NCBI GenBank assembly: GCA_003971905.1
Contig: RSEE01000078.1
Location: 270,438-334,437 of the forward strand
Reading direction: 5' to 3'
DNA: 64,000 nt
Origin: Moniliella sp. 'wahieum'
Lineage: Eukaryota > Basidiomycota > Moniliellomycetes > Moniliellales > Moniliellaceae
This document shows positions 23,096 through 33,929 of this stretch, piece after piece. Within the stretch, counting starts at the first letter, position 1. Each line of letters begins with the position of its first letter. Below the pieces are notes generated by a model, which saw only the letters and a program-made list of their open reading frames with translations, was not told the origin of the DNA and did no database searches. Both the position numbers and the translations under genes were made by a program.

Positions 23096-23776
23096 ATGGC
23101 TACCGAGCGCACCCCGCTCGTCATTCCTCCTCCCGCCCACGGCATCTCGCCCCGCAGCCCTCTGCGTTCTCAAACCTGGCCCGAGCCTCGCACTCCCGTA
23201 CACAACGGCAGCCTCGCGACCGCTACCGCTGCCGAGGCCGCTGCCCTAGCCGCCGTGCAGGGCAACTGGAACGGCCCTCACACAGCACTGGCATACGTCT
23301 ATGCCGCTCGGAGGCGACAGCGGCAGCGCAAACGGAGAATCCAGCGCATTGCGCTCGCATGCTTCTTTCTCGTGATTGTCTACCTGACCACGCTCCACCT
23401 TGCCGCGCTCTATGAGCGCCACTGCAGCGTCGATGTTCCTAGCCATCAACGCGGACGCTTTTGCCCTCCTGCCGACTGGAACATTTCGCAGGCAGCTCGG
23501 CCGCTGAAGCCGGGTGATTATGGCATGAAGGTGCTCCCGTCCCGCCTCAACACACAACAACTGAAAACTAGCTCCCGTCTTGCCCCATTGAACCAATTGA
23601 ACCAACGCACTCAATTGGAGTCAGCATCGTCTTGCCCTCCCTCCCCTCTCTCATCTACCCTAGTGTTCTCGCTTGCCTCCCACACTGCTGTGTGGGGGCC
23701 TGGTTCACACTGTGATTGCGGCACCTGTATTATTACCTTGTTCTTCATGTGTTCCGTTCTACTGTTTGCTGGGTAA
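23096..23776 (+). CDS. Single-pass membrane protein of unknown function
   Basis: No family is recognised. The ATG at 23096 lies in an ideal fungal/animal start context (ccaccATGgc). The N-terminal 80 residues are Pro/Ala-rich (MATERTPLVIPPPAHGISP) and end in a basic patch RRRQRQRKRR. One hydrophobic helix follows, IALACFFLVIVYLTTLHLAA (about residues 86-105), then a Cys-containing outer part (HCSVDVPSHQRGRFCPPADW). The basic patch before the helix suggests a type II orientation. After about residue 150 the composition changes (NQLNQRTQLESASS...), so the real end may be earlier or the frame may continue into another exon. The ATERTPLV start resembles the dileucine-like ERTPLV/ERTPLL sorting signals of vacuolar membrane proteins; that is inference. 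Confidence 0.55.
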   Translation: MATERTPLVIPPPAHGISPRSPLRSQTWPEPRTPVHNGSLATATAAEAAALAAVQGNWNGPHTALAYVYAARRRQRQRKRRIQRIALACFFLVIVYLTTLHLAALYERHCSVDVPSHQRGRFCPPADWNISQAARPLKPGDYGMKVLPSRLNTQQLKTSSRLAPLNQLNQRTQLESASSCPPSPLSSTLVFSLASHTAVWGPGSHCDCGTCIITLFFMCSVLLFAG

Positions 23777-25556
23777 GACCAGTTTCACATGCGTATAGAC
23801 CCGCGAGTATTGCACCTCCCTGTTCTTGATAGCGTGGGGAGAGGATCTGTTGTAATGGCAGTATATACCCTTGGCATCTATGATTGCTATACATGTTGGG
23901 AACCTGCCTTGCCTAAGTATGGCATCGTGCCTCGTATGCCAGCATCACAAGTGGAGACTGCATCACACAACAGCAGGCCTAATATCCACGTGCTTATTTG
24001 CCTGTTCTACTAGGTTGGATGCTTTTGGGCTGTTAGGAGAAACTAACGGTTGTGCTCAACTTGAGAAGATGCCGAAGAATCATCCTGTTTGTATTCATCT
24101 CACTCACAGAGCTTAAACTTGGGTCAAAGAAACGCGGCGCCTATGAGACTCGCTCATCCGAAGTGTGATGCTTCCTCATAGTACCAATCCAATGAGAGAG
24201 GTTCAGTACTCAGTAGACTCGCCGACAGGTTGGGAGCGAATAATGAGACGGAACCCCTTGGCAGCTGTGATTCCCTTCCAAACCAGTGGGTGTAGCGCAA
24301 ATGGATAGTACGAATGAGCGTAACAGGCATCATGTGAGCGCGATGACCATCGCTAATTGGGCTCCTCAGTCAGTACTATGGTTTTGAAAACCTACCATCC
24401 AATTAATGCCTCATGTTAGCCGCTTGATGCGCCCCCAATCCGCCAAGGCACGTCGAATCTCACATGACTTGAACTTCTTCTTCTGGTCGGAGATGGTCAA
24501 CCTCTGCTGCGTCAAACTATTATGTGTGTCTGATCGAAAACCCGTCATTCTCAATTACTAAGCGCAGAAAGCCCACTTCGAGAAATCGAGCGCCGTCGGA
24601 AACTGTGGACAATCGAGGTCGACTTTGATTCCCCTTCTTCGACGAATAAAAGGGAGGAAAGTCAAAGTCGCGCTGAGGGTATCACGGATAAGGACGATTC
24701 CATGCCAAATCGATTAATCTTTAAAAGCTTTAAGGGTCAGAGGCGCCCAGCGTGAAGCCATTGGCCCAATGGCTGTACCAGCAGGTGCGTTCGGCTTCTG
24801 TTCATCGTCATCAGCCTTGGGTGTCCTGCGGGAGGCGCGCCCATCACGGCTTTGGGGGGTAGGGAGTCCGAACCCATGTCGGGGTTCTCAGTGGACCAAC
24901 TTCGAGAGGGAGCAAGACACCCGCTCACGCATCTCTTCCCTATACTATACCGTGGGTCACCTCGAAATCTTAGCATCCAGCCTCCTGGCGATCATGACGG
25001 AACCACCACCGCAATCTGGAGAAGCAGAACCGGCTCAATTACGCTGTTGCAACGATCCGTTCATGACGTTCATGTGCGGACCCTCCCTCTTTCATTTTGG
25101 CGGATCAGGACTCTCCAGAATTTGTGTACTGCAAGTACATGAAACGGCTATAGTGCTGTGTCATTCAAACCACCATCGCAAGGGTCGCATCTCTCCTTCA
25201 ATTCTGCGTGGTACCTCTCGATGCCTGTTGAGCCGCTCTAGTAGTAAAAGTACTCTATTATCTGATGACGAGGAGGAAGGTGGGGCTGAGCAGGACTGGG
25301 GAAAGCTCATGCTACCAGACCCGTAGGGTTCCTCCTAAAGTTTTATAGTGCTGAGCCATGGCACCAGCCGAGGCAAGGTATCACTACACCCACTCGTCCC
25401 AATGTCGCAGCACTCATATAATAGAGACGGGAGATATTATAGAGAGCCATAAGATTGGCAGTAAAAGGATATTCCGAGACAAGAGCGAATATACTCAGCC
25501 CGAGGTTAAAAAGCGGTCTGCATGGTATACTCATAGGGGGGGGAGAAGAATCCTGC
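23777..25556. other. Intergenic region, AT-richer
   Basis: About 1.8 kb with no supported gene. Composition is lower in GC than the flanking genes. Frames at about 24770-25320 (+) show no motifs. A D-arm-like stretch at 24291-24312 was considered and dismissed as a tRNA. Confidence 0.5.
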
Positions 25557-26956
25557 TTAGAGCAGAGCAGCGCCGAAACAGCGGCAACAGCCAGCAGGCC
25601 AGCAGTCTTGGCGTACAGCGAGCCAGCCGAGTTGGGCTTGCCCGAGCTGGAGCCCTTACCGCCGGACGAGCCCTTGCTGCCGCTGTTGCCAGAGTTGCCG
25701 TTGCCGGAGCCGGAGCCAGAGGTGTTGTTGCCAGTACCGGCGGGGCCACCAGTGCCGGTGGTGTTGGCACCGTTGTCGTTGCCCTGGACGGTGGAGTTGG
25801 TGAAGCCCGTGGCGGGGTTGTTGGCGTCAGGGCCGGGCACGTTGGGGCCTGAGTGGAGCCGGCGTTATCACCCTGGATGAAACCAGTGACAGGTCCGTGG
25901 AAGGACTTGCGGGCCGAGAGGGCAGCCTGGATGGAACGCGACTCGTTGTAGTTCGAGTCGATCAGGACATTGTCGATGGTGTGGATGACACCGTTCTTGG
26001 AGATAATGTCCGACTGGATGATCTGGGCCCAGCTAGAGCCAACGCGGATCGAGTTGTTGCTCGCCTCGTAGTACACGTCTTGGCCAGCGGCGTTGACGAG
26101 CGAACCCTGGGTGCGGAGCAGAGGGGTGAAAGCCGCACGGTTCTGGACAATGTGCTGCAGCGCAACCAAGGTGGCGTTGCCGGTCGCGTTGATCTGCTGA
26201 GCGGCGTTGGTCCAGGCCTCCGTGGTCGGTACGAACACCGTCACACCGGGAAGGTTGTCGAGGTCGTTCACGTTGAAGTACGTCGAGTTGGCCAGGGTGT
26301 TGACAAGCTGGGTCTGGTGGGCCACAAAGCCAAGAGTGTACGAGGTGGTACCAGGCACAAAGATGGCAGCATCAATAGGCGCAACAGTAACGTTGCTGGA
26401 GATGGTGAAGGGCTCCTCGGTGACAGCGTCGGAGCTAAGGCCCTCGAACACGTCGAAGGGGCCATCGCCACGCTTGGAGAGCGAAACAGGGAGACCGTTA
26501 CCACCGGGTTGGGCGGCAAAGGCACCGTCGGTCAAAAGGGAGTATCCAAGGGCGTGAGTGGGCGCGTTGGGGATTTGGTCGACGGGGAAAGTGCCGTTGA
26601 GGACTGGAAGGATAAAGGGAATTGGTGTTAGTCAACGAAACATCACGTTTATACGGAGGCCAAAAACATACCGTGCTGGAGGAGGGTGGCGCGCAGCTCG
26701 GTCTGGTTGCCCGAAACCCAGGTGGGGAGACCGGTGACGGCCTTGTCGTTGGGAGCAAGGAAGAGCTTCTCGCCAGGAGTGGAGACGATGATGTCGGCCA
26801 CGTCCATGTTGGCCGTCAGGAGGTTGGCGAGCTGGGTAAGGTTGTGGCTCTTCAGGTCATCAATGAGCGTCTGGGACGCGTTGGTGTCGCGGAGCTGGTG
26901 GGGAAGGCGTAGGCGCCGGCCGCAGTGGCAGCGAGGAGAAGACCGGAGGTGCGCAT
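25557..26956 (-). CDS. GPI-anchored fasciclin (FAS1) domain protein
   Basis: A secreted, cell-surface adhesion-type protein. ATG 26956 opens a signal peptide (MRTSGLLLAATAAGAYAF). Two FAS1 domains follow: the first with NLLTANMDVADIIVSTPGEK and LFLAPNDKAV; the second with TQLVNTLANSTYFNV, GVTVFVPTTEAWTNAA, LQHIV and a closing GVIHTIDNVLI. There are many N-x-S/T sites. A Ser/Gly/Asn-rich stalk (TGTGGPAGTGNNTSGSG) and a short hydrophobic tail (TAGLLAVAAV...) fit a GPI signal, with a stop at 25557-25559. The intron is 26604-26671 (68 nt) on the minus strand (gtatgt...cag). Frames break at the G4 run near 26898-26903 (just after the signal peptide), near 25855, and in the last codons; each is explained by one base. 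A TATA box lies about 75 bases upstream. Confidence 0.87.
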
Positions 26957-27028
26957 AGAGAACGTGTTGGTGAGAGAGAGGTGAGGGGAGGGTAGGGGGG
27001 AGGGCTAAGGGGGTGGGGAAGAGAGCAG

Positions 27029-27036
27029 CTTATATA
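27029..27036 (-). promoter_or_regulatory. TATA box of the FAS1 gene
   Basis: The minus strand reads TATATAAG, 73-80 bases upstream of the FAS1 start codon. Position and sequence suit a strong, regulated fungal promoter. Confidence 0.6.
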
Positions 27037-28531
27037 GATGTGGGCTGGATGTAGACGAGAGCAGCCTAGAATGAAGAAGACTCTTCTTTCGCGGGCTTCT
27101 GGCTTCATTGTACGGTACGGGTGCAGAGGGGAGAAGTGCCTTGCAGGCAGGCAGTAGCGCAGTGGCACAGCCGCCAAAGTGGGTCAGGGCATCCAGGTGT
27201 TGGTGTCCCTCACTTCTCAGGCTTTAGGCTTCAAGCTTCAAGGAAGCCGCACTGGTTCACGCGTGATCGTCACGCGTCACTAGTCACTAGCCACTGCCGC
27301 TATTCACTACAGGTCACTGCCATAGTCACCGTAATTCAATAATCGCTGTCTTGTGTTGCACACGATGCGCGTGTGGCACCGGTAGGCATGGGGCCAGTCA
27401 TGGGTGGGCTCGAGCCGCTTGGCTTGCCTGGGCCGGCATGGCAAGTGGCCAGGCCAGGCGGCAGTGTGTGATGACTGATCGGCAGGCACCTTCTTCGGCT
27501 TGACTAGCTCTTGACTAGCTTGGGGACCCCAGGCTATCCCTGTAGCGCTGCAGCACAGGCCACTTGCTTTACACCGGGGCGTAAGGGATGTGAGCGCTGA
27601 GCGCATACGCGCTACAAGCCCAACGGTTGCACCATGCCTGTTGGGGTACGTTGGGATTCTCGCGTCCAACTCACAGGTGACTGTACCATGTACTGGCTAC
27701 TGGCTCCTTACGCTACTCGTCTGTTAGCCTCAGATCTCAGATTCTCACCGGCCATCGATCATCCGCTCAGCGCTCAGCATCATTCAATTGATCTGCCGAT
27801 CAGCAGCGGCACCACAGGTGCTCGCAGGCACGATACTGGCGCTGTGCGCCTTGCGGTTGTTTGTAATGTGCGACAGGCCGCCATGGAGGAGGCGCAGAGG
27901 CACTGCATGGTCTCACCATGCACAGACCAGGCATTGTGTGAATTCATACCAGGACCATGCTGCGTCCACGTGCCCCGGTCGTAGCACAGCCGGCACAGCT
28001 TCCTGTTCCACTGCGATCCAGTCCATGCCTCAATCTGGCGTCGCGCATCACGTGCCACGAGTCACCGCGCCACCTTTGTGGTCGCGCCCCACTGCAGTCA
28101 CCAGTCACGCGCACGCGCCACTTATCACTGATCACTGATCACTGGCACCAGTCACTCACGTCACGCGTCACGTGAAGAGCTTGAAGCTTCCCTTTAGAGC
28201 CTGAGGGCATCAGTACCATCAGTACTCAGTACACCCAGTACTCGGTATTCATATTCAGTACGCTTCAGCCAACCATCCCCTCTGTGCCCACCTTGTACTC
28301 AGTACCAGCCGCTAGCCCGTACCAGCCCTGGGGCCTCCTGGGCTTCCCTGTGTCGACGGCATGCATCATGCATCATGCAAGTCTCATGCATCGTACTGAT
28401 GCATGCATGATGTGACAAGCCGCCGATCTGTCTTCAAGCTTCAGCTTGAGGCTTGAAGCTCTTGAAGCCTGAAGATGAAGCTGGCTTGGTGCTTGAAGCT
28501 CTTGAAACCCCTGAAGCACAGGCTTGAGGCC

Positions 28532-28573
28532 CTCAGGCCTCAGGCTGAGGCCTGAAGTTCAGGCGTGAAGCTT
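28532..28573. repeat. Phase-keeping heptamer array of six different units
   Basis: Consecutive 7-mers are CTCAGGC, CTCAGGC, TGAGGCC, TGAAGTT, CAGGCGT and GAAGCTT. The period stays at seven while the core moves from AGGCCT toward AAGCTT. Confidence 0.8.
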
Positions 28574-29834
28574 GCCGCGTGAAATTCGGATGTAGGGTGG
28601 GGCATAGGTGGGGCATACATATGCATCGCAGAAAAATATGCAATCCACAGGCCGCATTCCATTCTCTCAATACTTCTTCTCAATACGACCAAATCGATGG
28701 TCTCATCGATAGAGTTGCACTGACTCGACCATTATTCTGTGGTGTGGCTTCCTGACAAAGCACGTTCCACTGTGCATCGTGCATCGAGTATCCCAAACCA
28801 GTAACAATTCGCACCCATTCTTCTCGGAGCCCTGTGGGTTCTCCAATGGCGCGCTGGATGCATGTGATATGAACAAGGCAGAGACTTTCGATTGCCGGTA
28901 ATCGGCCGGTACCGCTTGCTTCTTCCCTTCTGATGCGTTGATTGTTGTAGGTTACAGGTTACCGGCTATCCTTATAGCTGCTAAGCCTTAGCGCTAAGCG
29001 CTACTAAGTGCTAAGCGCTTGGAAGGTTGTTTCTTAGCGGAGAGCACCGGTTACCAGATTATTATACCGTGGACTTGGGTGGATCTGAGAGATATCCTAC
29101 TTGCCGGGGATGGCTTGCACTCAGTACTGAGCGCCTGAGCTCAGTACTCACTCACCAATCCCCAGTCACAGTGACGAGTGGCGCGTGACGGTGACATGTG
29201 CATGTGACCGGTCCCCCAAACCAGAACGGCCCTGCATGGCTCCTGCGCTCCTTCGCCTTCTTCTCTGTTGGGACCCGCGGTCCCGCACATAGTAGGCCAA
29301 GGCGCCTTAGGCCTTATCACCCTTCGCCCCTCAGCCTCAGGCCTCATTAATCATTTGACCTCCAAAGCCTCCACGTGTATGCTCAGAGGCTTGTTTGCCC
29401 CCCTGTCTCCTCTAGGTGTGGCATAGGGCTTAGACCGGACCACCACCACCGCGATTGCATTGCTCTACATTTCCAGAGGTTCAACGTTGAAGTTCAACGT
29501 TCATCGATCATCGCCCAACCCCTTGGGCTCCTCCGGTCTTACATTCTCCAAGCCAACATCCAAACCGTAAAACAAAAGTCTTCGCGTACTCTAACAAGGT
29601 TATGGATGTGATCCCATGGACGCATGGCATCACAGGTGACGTGCTTCACATGTACGGGTAGTAATATCCGGGCGCAACCTGGCACCACGCGTCGCGCGCC
29701 ACGCGCGTCACATGAGTTCTCCCCCGCATACCGCCAGTGCACAACTGAATTGAGTACTGGTACTGAGTACTCAGACTGAGTACCGACGAGTACTCAGAGT
29801 ATGTGAGTACCGAACACTGGGAAGCAACACTGGC

Positions 29835-29880
29835 GCATGATGCATGATGCATGACTAGTGACTAGTGACTAGTGACTAGT
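29835..29880. repeat. Compound heptamer array: GCATGAT x3 then GACTAGT x4
   Basis: Two exact GCATGAT units and a partial third (ATGCAT core) pass straight into four exact GACTAGT units (ACTAGT core, 29853-29880). The change of core happens at a single junction. Confidence 0.95.
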
Positions 29881-31452
29881 GACTTATATGCCATGAAATC
29901 TGAGACAGCGCGGGGTGCAGATCAATACTGCCATCGTACTAGGAACTGCGTACACACTCTCAAGGGCCGCGGTGACCGGTGACATGGTGGCCGGCCACGA
30001 TCATCGATGATCATTCGTTCGCGCGCGTAACGGTGTAACATTTTGCTACACAATAGCGCAAAGTACCCACACACACAACCGCAGCAAGTCAGGCCCTGGC
30101 GCCTGAGCCTCAGGCCTCAGGCCCCCAGGGATACCATGCCCAGACCTCAGAGGCTGAGGCGCTGAACTCAGAGCCTCGTCAGAGCCTCATCGATCATCAG
30201 GAACTGGCATATACTTTCGCGCGTGAACATGATGTACTTGAACGAGCATGGCCGTGACAGGCTTGGCCTGATATATACAAACCCGAAGATGCCAAAGGAA
30301 GTGACAATAAAGAGAGCAGGTGTCCGATGGTCGTGTCACGGGACTAGCTGGCAATGCTGTGGCACAATGGGCAATGGAGATGGTATTTCAGACCTACTAT
30401 AAAAAGAAGACCGAGGAGCCACGTGCCGAGTCCGGAGCCGAAAGCCAGTGGAATCCCATGGAAGGTCCGGGATGCATTTCGTGTGTCGAGCCATGAGTCA
30501 CTGAAAGCTAACTGAACGGCCGATGGATTCGAGACCACTGGTGGTCAACAGATCGTCGCCGGTCACCGACCATCCGACCAGTCACCCCGCTGAGCCTCAC
30601 TCTGAACGAAAGTAGAGTGTAGCGGAGAAGAGGTGGGAGGAAGGGAGAAGAGTAGGAGGGCTCAGACAGTGCGGGGCAGCGGCCGGACCTGCGCCTAGGC
30701 GGAACCTGACGGAACCAAGAATGCTAGGCGCCGGCGGATGAATGGAAGCGGCTGAGAGAAGCATAATTAACCAGTGGTCTGGCTATTAATAGCCTCTTGG
30801 CACAACGAGACACTGGTGTACTAAACAGACGAGCTCAAGTATAGTAGCGATGATTCATCCCTGACTGATGTTGTGTCGTCCGGCCCAGGCGCCCCAAAGC
30901 AGCATTTCGATTAATGTTAACGATGTTACCACACAGTGGTTCACACAGGACACTCCGTCTCCCGCCATTCGTTTCCAAACCGGACGTAGTTTTAGCGCGA
31001 ATGGAAGCGAAGAATATAAGCGTGATGAAAACTTATGAGCGATTTTTTACGCGCGTTATTCTCGAGTATACACGTGACTACGCCTATAGTACAGGCCTGA
31101 TGCACACATGAGGCTTTGATCGATATATGATGGGGTTTCTGGGAGTCACTCAGGGGTATATATGCGCATGCTCACGCGCTCACACTACCCTCACACCCTC
31201 ACATCCTCACACGTTCACACGCAGGCCTACGCATGTGCAATTCGTGGTCTCAGAGGGCATATTCTCTCATTTTGACCGTCTCAGTCCGCTCACATCACAA
31301 ATTTTGGTAAGAAAACCCATTTTTCCCCCGCGACACAACATGTGAAGACAAGTGCTCGTCGGCTCCAACGTTCTCAGGAACTCGGGGATCACCTCGATCA
31401 CCTGAGGCCTAAGGCGGGCCTGACCGATAACTCCCTCACCCAGTCACCCCGG

Positions 31453-31608
31453 TCATGGAGGCAGCAATAACCGTGTCGGCCGAGCTACAAGCTCTGCTTT
31501 TCTCTCAGGCACTGTCACAGGTGCGGCTAAGGCGAGGGAGGCCGGTGTCGGGTTTAAGCCAAGGAATGTAGCAATCGTTCGTGCGGAAGAAACAAGACCA
31601 AAGGACAT
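31453..31608 (-). CDS. Possible 51-codon frame inside repeat copy A
   Basis: The ATG at 31608, in context GCACCATGTCC, opens MSFGLVSSARTIATFLGL and runs 51 codons to a stop at 31453. The minus strand has TATATATAAG at 31744-31753, about 135 bases upstream. The start region is repeated in copy B (42015), where the frame reads MSSVLASSPRTIATPLVGL and stops after 27 codons. This may be the first exon of a duplicated gene, a mobile-element fragment, or non-coding. No function is known. Confidence 0.25.
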   Translation of the reverse strand: MSFGLVSSARTIATFLGLNPTPASLALAAPVTVPERKAELVARPTRLLLPP

Positions 31609-31705
31609 GGTGCGAAGCGGAAGAACAGGGGAAGGAGCGAGACGCTCGGGACGAGAAGAAATTGGAAATGGATGCGAGATCAGCCGAACTATGACAGTTA
31701 CCTCG
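31515..31705 (-). repeat. Dispersed repeat, copy A
   Basis: About 190 bases match 41925-42110 in the opposite orientation. Exact shared blocks include CATTTCCAATTTCTTC, GAGCGTCTCGCTCCTTCCC, CTTCGCACCATGTCC and ACGAACGATTGCTACA, separated by small indels and substitutions. Weaker similarity continues past the repeat (AGCTCGG...CCTCC). Confidence 0.85.
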
Positions 31706-33206
31706 GGTGTTTCTATACCCCAAGTGCCACCGGCGGTCCCCTTTCTTATATATAGGCCAGCCAGGGGGGTTAGATACACAATCCCGTGAGGCTGGACGGG
31801 TTTCATTGGCGTCCGGTATGTTTTCTGCTTGGGGTGGTTGGTGTCTCGAGCGGGGCTATGTGTACAGGAAGGGGCCTGTCGGTGTATACCGGAGGCGGCT
31901 GCTTGTGTGGCAAGGCTACGTGGGCAATGACCTGAGCAGTAGTAACGTGTGTCTGAAGCGGTTTGTACCAACTAGTGGGGGGCACTAAACGCTGTGCCTT
32001 GACCGGGTTGGGGGCCGAAGCCTTACGACTGAAGCTGCTTGAGACCGAAGCTGAGACTGAAAGCTCAACAAGGAGACTGGGTGCTGAAAATCCTAAATCT
32101 CAGCCTGTGGTTGATGCAATTGAGATGCGAAACCTTGATCAGTACGCGTTATGGGTATAGATGTGGGAAGCGAAAAAGGCGGGGAGCAGAGGGACAACTA
32201 AAAGAATTGAGGAGGAGTTTTTGTGTCAATGCTGTGCTATTCATTGTCAAAGAAGTTGGAGAAGATGTCAAAGGATGGTGGGGGAACCCCGCCTGCAGCT
32301 CAGTCACAAGCAGGGGCCAAGGGGAAACGATGCAATAGAAGGTGATCAGGGGAATAAGAAGACTTGATGTGGGAGGGTCAACTTCTCGAGCAAGAGCCGA
32401 CGAAGGCACTAAGGAGAGAGGAAAGGATCGCCCTGTGGAGGAAACAGAACCAGAGCCGTCAGAATGCAAACGGGGGGACAAGGGAGTACTGAAGGGGTAG
32501 CAATTGAGCTAAAGGTGATCACTGCGATTCTCGTTCTCTTTCCAAAAGGCTCCTTTACAACATCAGTCTTTAATTCTCTCGTCTGGTCTTCCATAACCCA
32601 AGTAAAAACCCACATGCTGAGAAAGATACCCACACAGGCTCGCCTACAGGGCGCAAATGGCAAAAATGCACACACTATTTCCCCTGGGAATCAAATGCCA
32701 TCACCACCAGCAAACGATGATGAAAAAAGGGAGGGAGAAGGGAAAAAAGTGAGACCACGCAGCAAAGGAGCAGAATTGGGGGACGACACTGCGGCGGGAA
32801 GACAGACCAGCCGCAACAGGAGAAAGGGGACGTCTCAGACTCATGTCGTTCTAGAGGGCCCTTAGCCCGTTGGGACCCTATGGGAACTATGGCGTGATTC
32901 TTATCAGTTTGGCAATCCTGTGCCCACCTCTCGACTGTGCCCCCTTCCTTAAGAGGTCCATATAATAACTTCCAGTCCGTCCATAGATCTATCCAATTTA
33001 TCATCTCTCCCCTTTCCTGTCAGGGCGAAGTCAATGGGATCACAACTCGAACAGTATGCGGCAGGAAATGTATGCACCGATAAAGTGGCAGTACATGACC
33101 CCCACAGCACAGACAATCCAATGTCGAGCATCTCCAACCCGTAGGGGCGCGTCAGAGTCAGATTAGCAAGCCGTATGTGGCATGCAATGGTTCCTTGACC
33201 TCTATG

Positions 33207-33929
33207 TGAAAACGTGAAGACCAGGATGGTATCGAGACCATCTCCTCCCTCCATGACGCAAGGGGGAAACGGCTATTATTTGGGAAGAGGAGGAAACTGC
33301 CGGGGGTATACCTGCTCGCATTTTCGTTCCTTGAATTCCTATACTCTCATGGGCCCTCTCGCGACGAGGGAACGGTCACCTCCTCCAAATCCACACCTCA
33401 GCGCCCTGGGAGCGTCGATGAGGACGGGTGTGGTACTCATGCAAAGCGACGGCGCCCAGAACTACAATCTGAGCTATTAGGCCCGGGCAGCAGCCGCTCA
33501 AAAATATTTCGACCACGAGTTGGGCCGAAGGGTAGAGACCATCGCAGCGCCGGCCCTCCCCTCAATCCAGCTAATAAGGCAAAGGAGAGCAGGTCTGCTT
33601 CAGTGATCAGCAAAAAAAGACGCAGCACCTTGAGTGTCGCCGAGCGTCCCCGGAGTACGAGCATAGTTGGTAGCATATTCACGCCTTTAGTACATTGGAC
33701 ACCAGTTTATCACTGTTGGCAAATGATTAATGAATATCCACATATGTCATTGTCCTTCAGGAAGAGAGGGACTATAGGGGCAACGTTTCTTCCTACCACC
33801 CCATGGAGTGCAGCTTGGTCGATACTTCCACAAAACCCTAATCTGCACCTACTCTCCAAACCTTTGGGCGAAGCCTACGTCCGTCATCGAACAAAGAACT
33901 CCACCTCAGATCCCCGTCTACAGTATTAG
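33207..33929 (+). CDS. Cryptic open frame with basic protein-like text
   Basis: One frame stays open for about 240 codons in moderate-GC DNA but lacks an ATG near its start, so an ATG search misses most of it. The text looks protein-like: GIETISSLHDARGKRLLFGK, then SRDEGTVTSSKSTPQRPGSV, a nuclear-localisation-like KRRRPELQSELLGPGS (about 33445-33490), NPANKAKESRSASVISKKRR (about 33565) and SLSFRKRGTIG (about 33750). The missing start suggests an internal exon or an old gene remnant. No family is recognised. A further Pro-rich frame at 34070-34348 might belong to it. Confidence 0.3.

Larger units (their letters stand above)
27037..30600. other. Repeat-rich intergenic region
   Basis: About 3.6 kb with no supported gene. 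It is unusually dense in palindromic hexamers and 7-bp-period arrays: CACTAGT words near 27280, CATGCATCATGCATCATGC near 28358, the mixed array 28532-28573, AGCGCTAAGCGC near 28990, AGTACT words at 28220-28260 and 29750-29800, and the compound array 29835-29880. CACGTG occurs several times (near 27967, 28044, 28167 and 30420). Short open frames have no family resemblance. Confidence 0.6.
30601..33206. other. Gene-poor, AT-richer region
   Basis: About 2.6 kb lacking the heptamer arrays of the preceding segment. It contains copy A of a dispersed repeat (31515-31705) and a Lys/Glu-rich open stretch on the plus strand (32464-32865, e.g. NDDEKREGEGKKVRPRSKG) with no family resemblance. No gene is asserted. 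Confidence 0.45.

Noticed and set aside
22330-23145. 271-codon minus-strand frame
   Set aside because: It overlaps the start of the one-TM gene, has no domain, and its composition follows GC bias.
24291-24312. tRNA D-arm-like string (GTAGCGCAAATGGATAG)
   Set aside because: No T-arm GGTTCGA, no matching acceptor stem and no T-run follow.
24769-25326. 185-codon plus-strand frame
   Set aside because: No motif, no hydrophobic core pattern, and no start context; treated as intergenic.
29835-29880. CRISPR-like or telomere-like array
   Set aside because: Units are contiguous 7-mers without spacers, the genome is fungal, and the units are palindromic, unlike G-rich telomere repeats.
32464-32865. 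133-codon plus-strand frame rich in Lys/Glu
   Set aside because: Purine-rich DNA gives such text by chance; there is no domain, and the opposite strand is almost as open.
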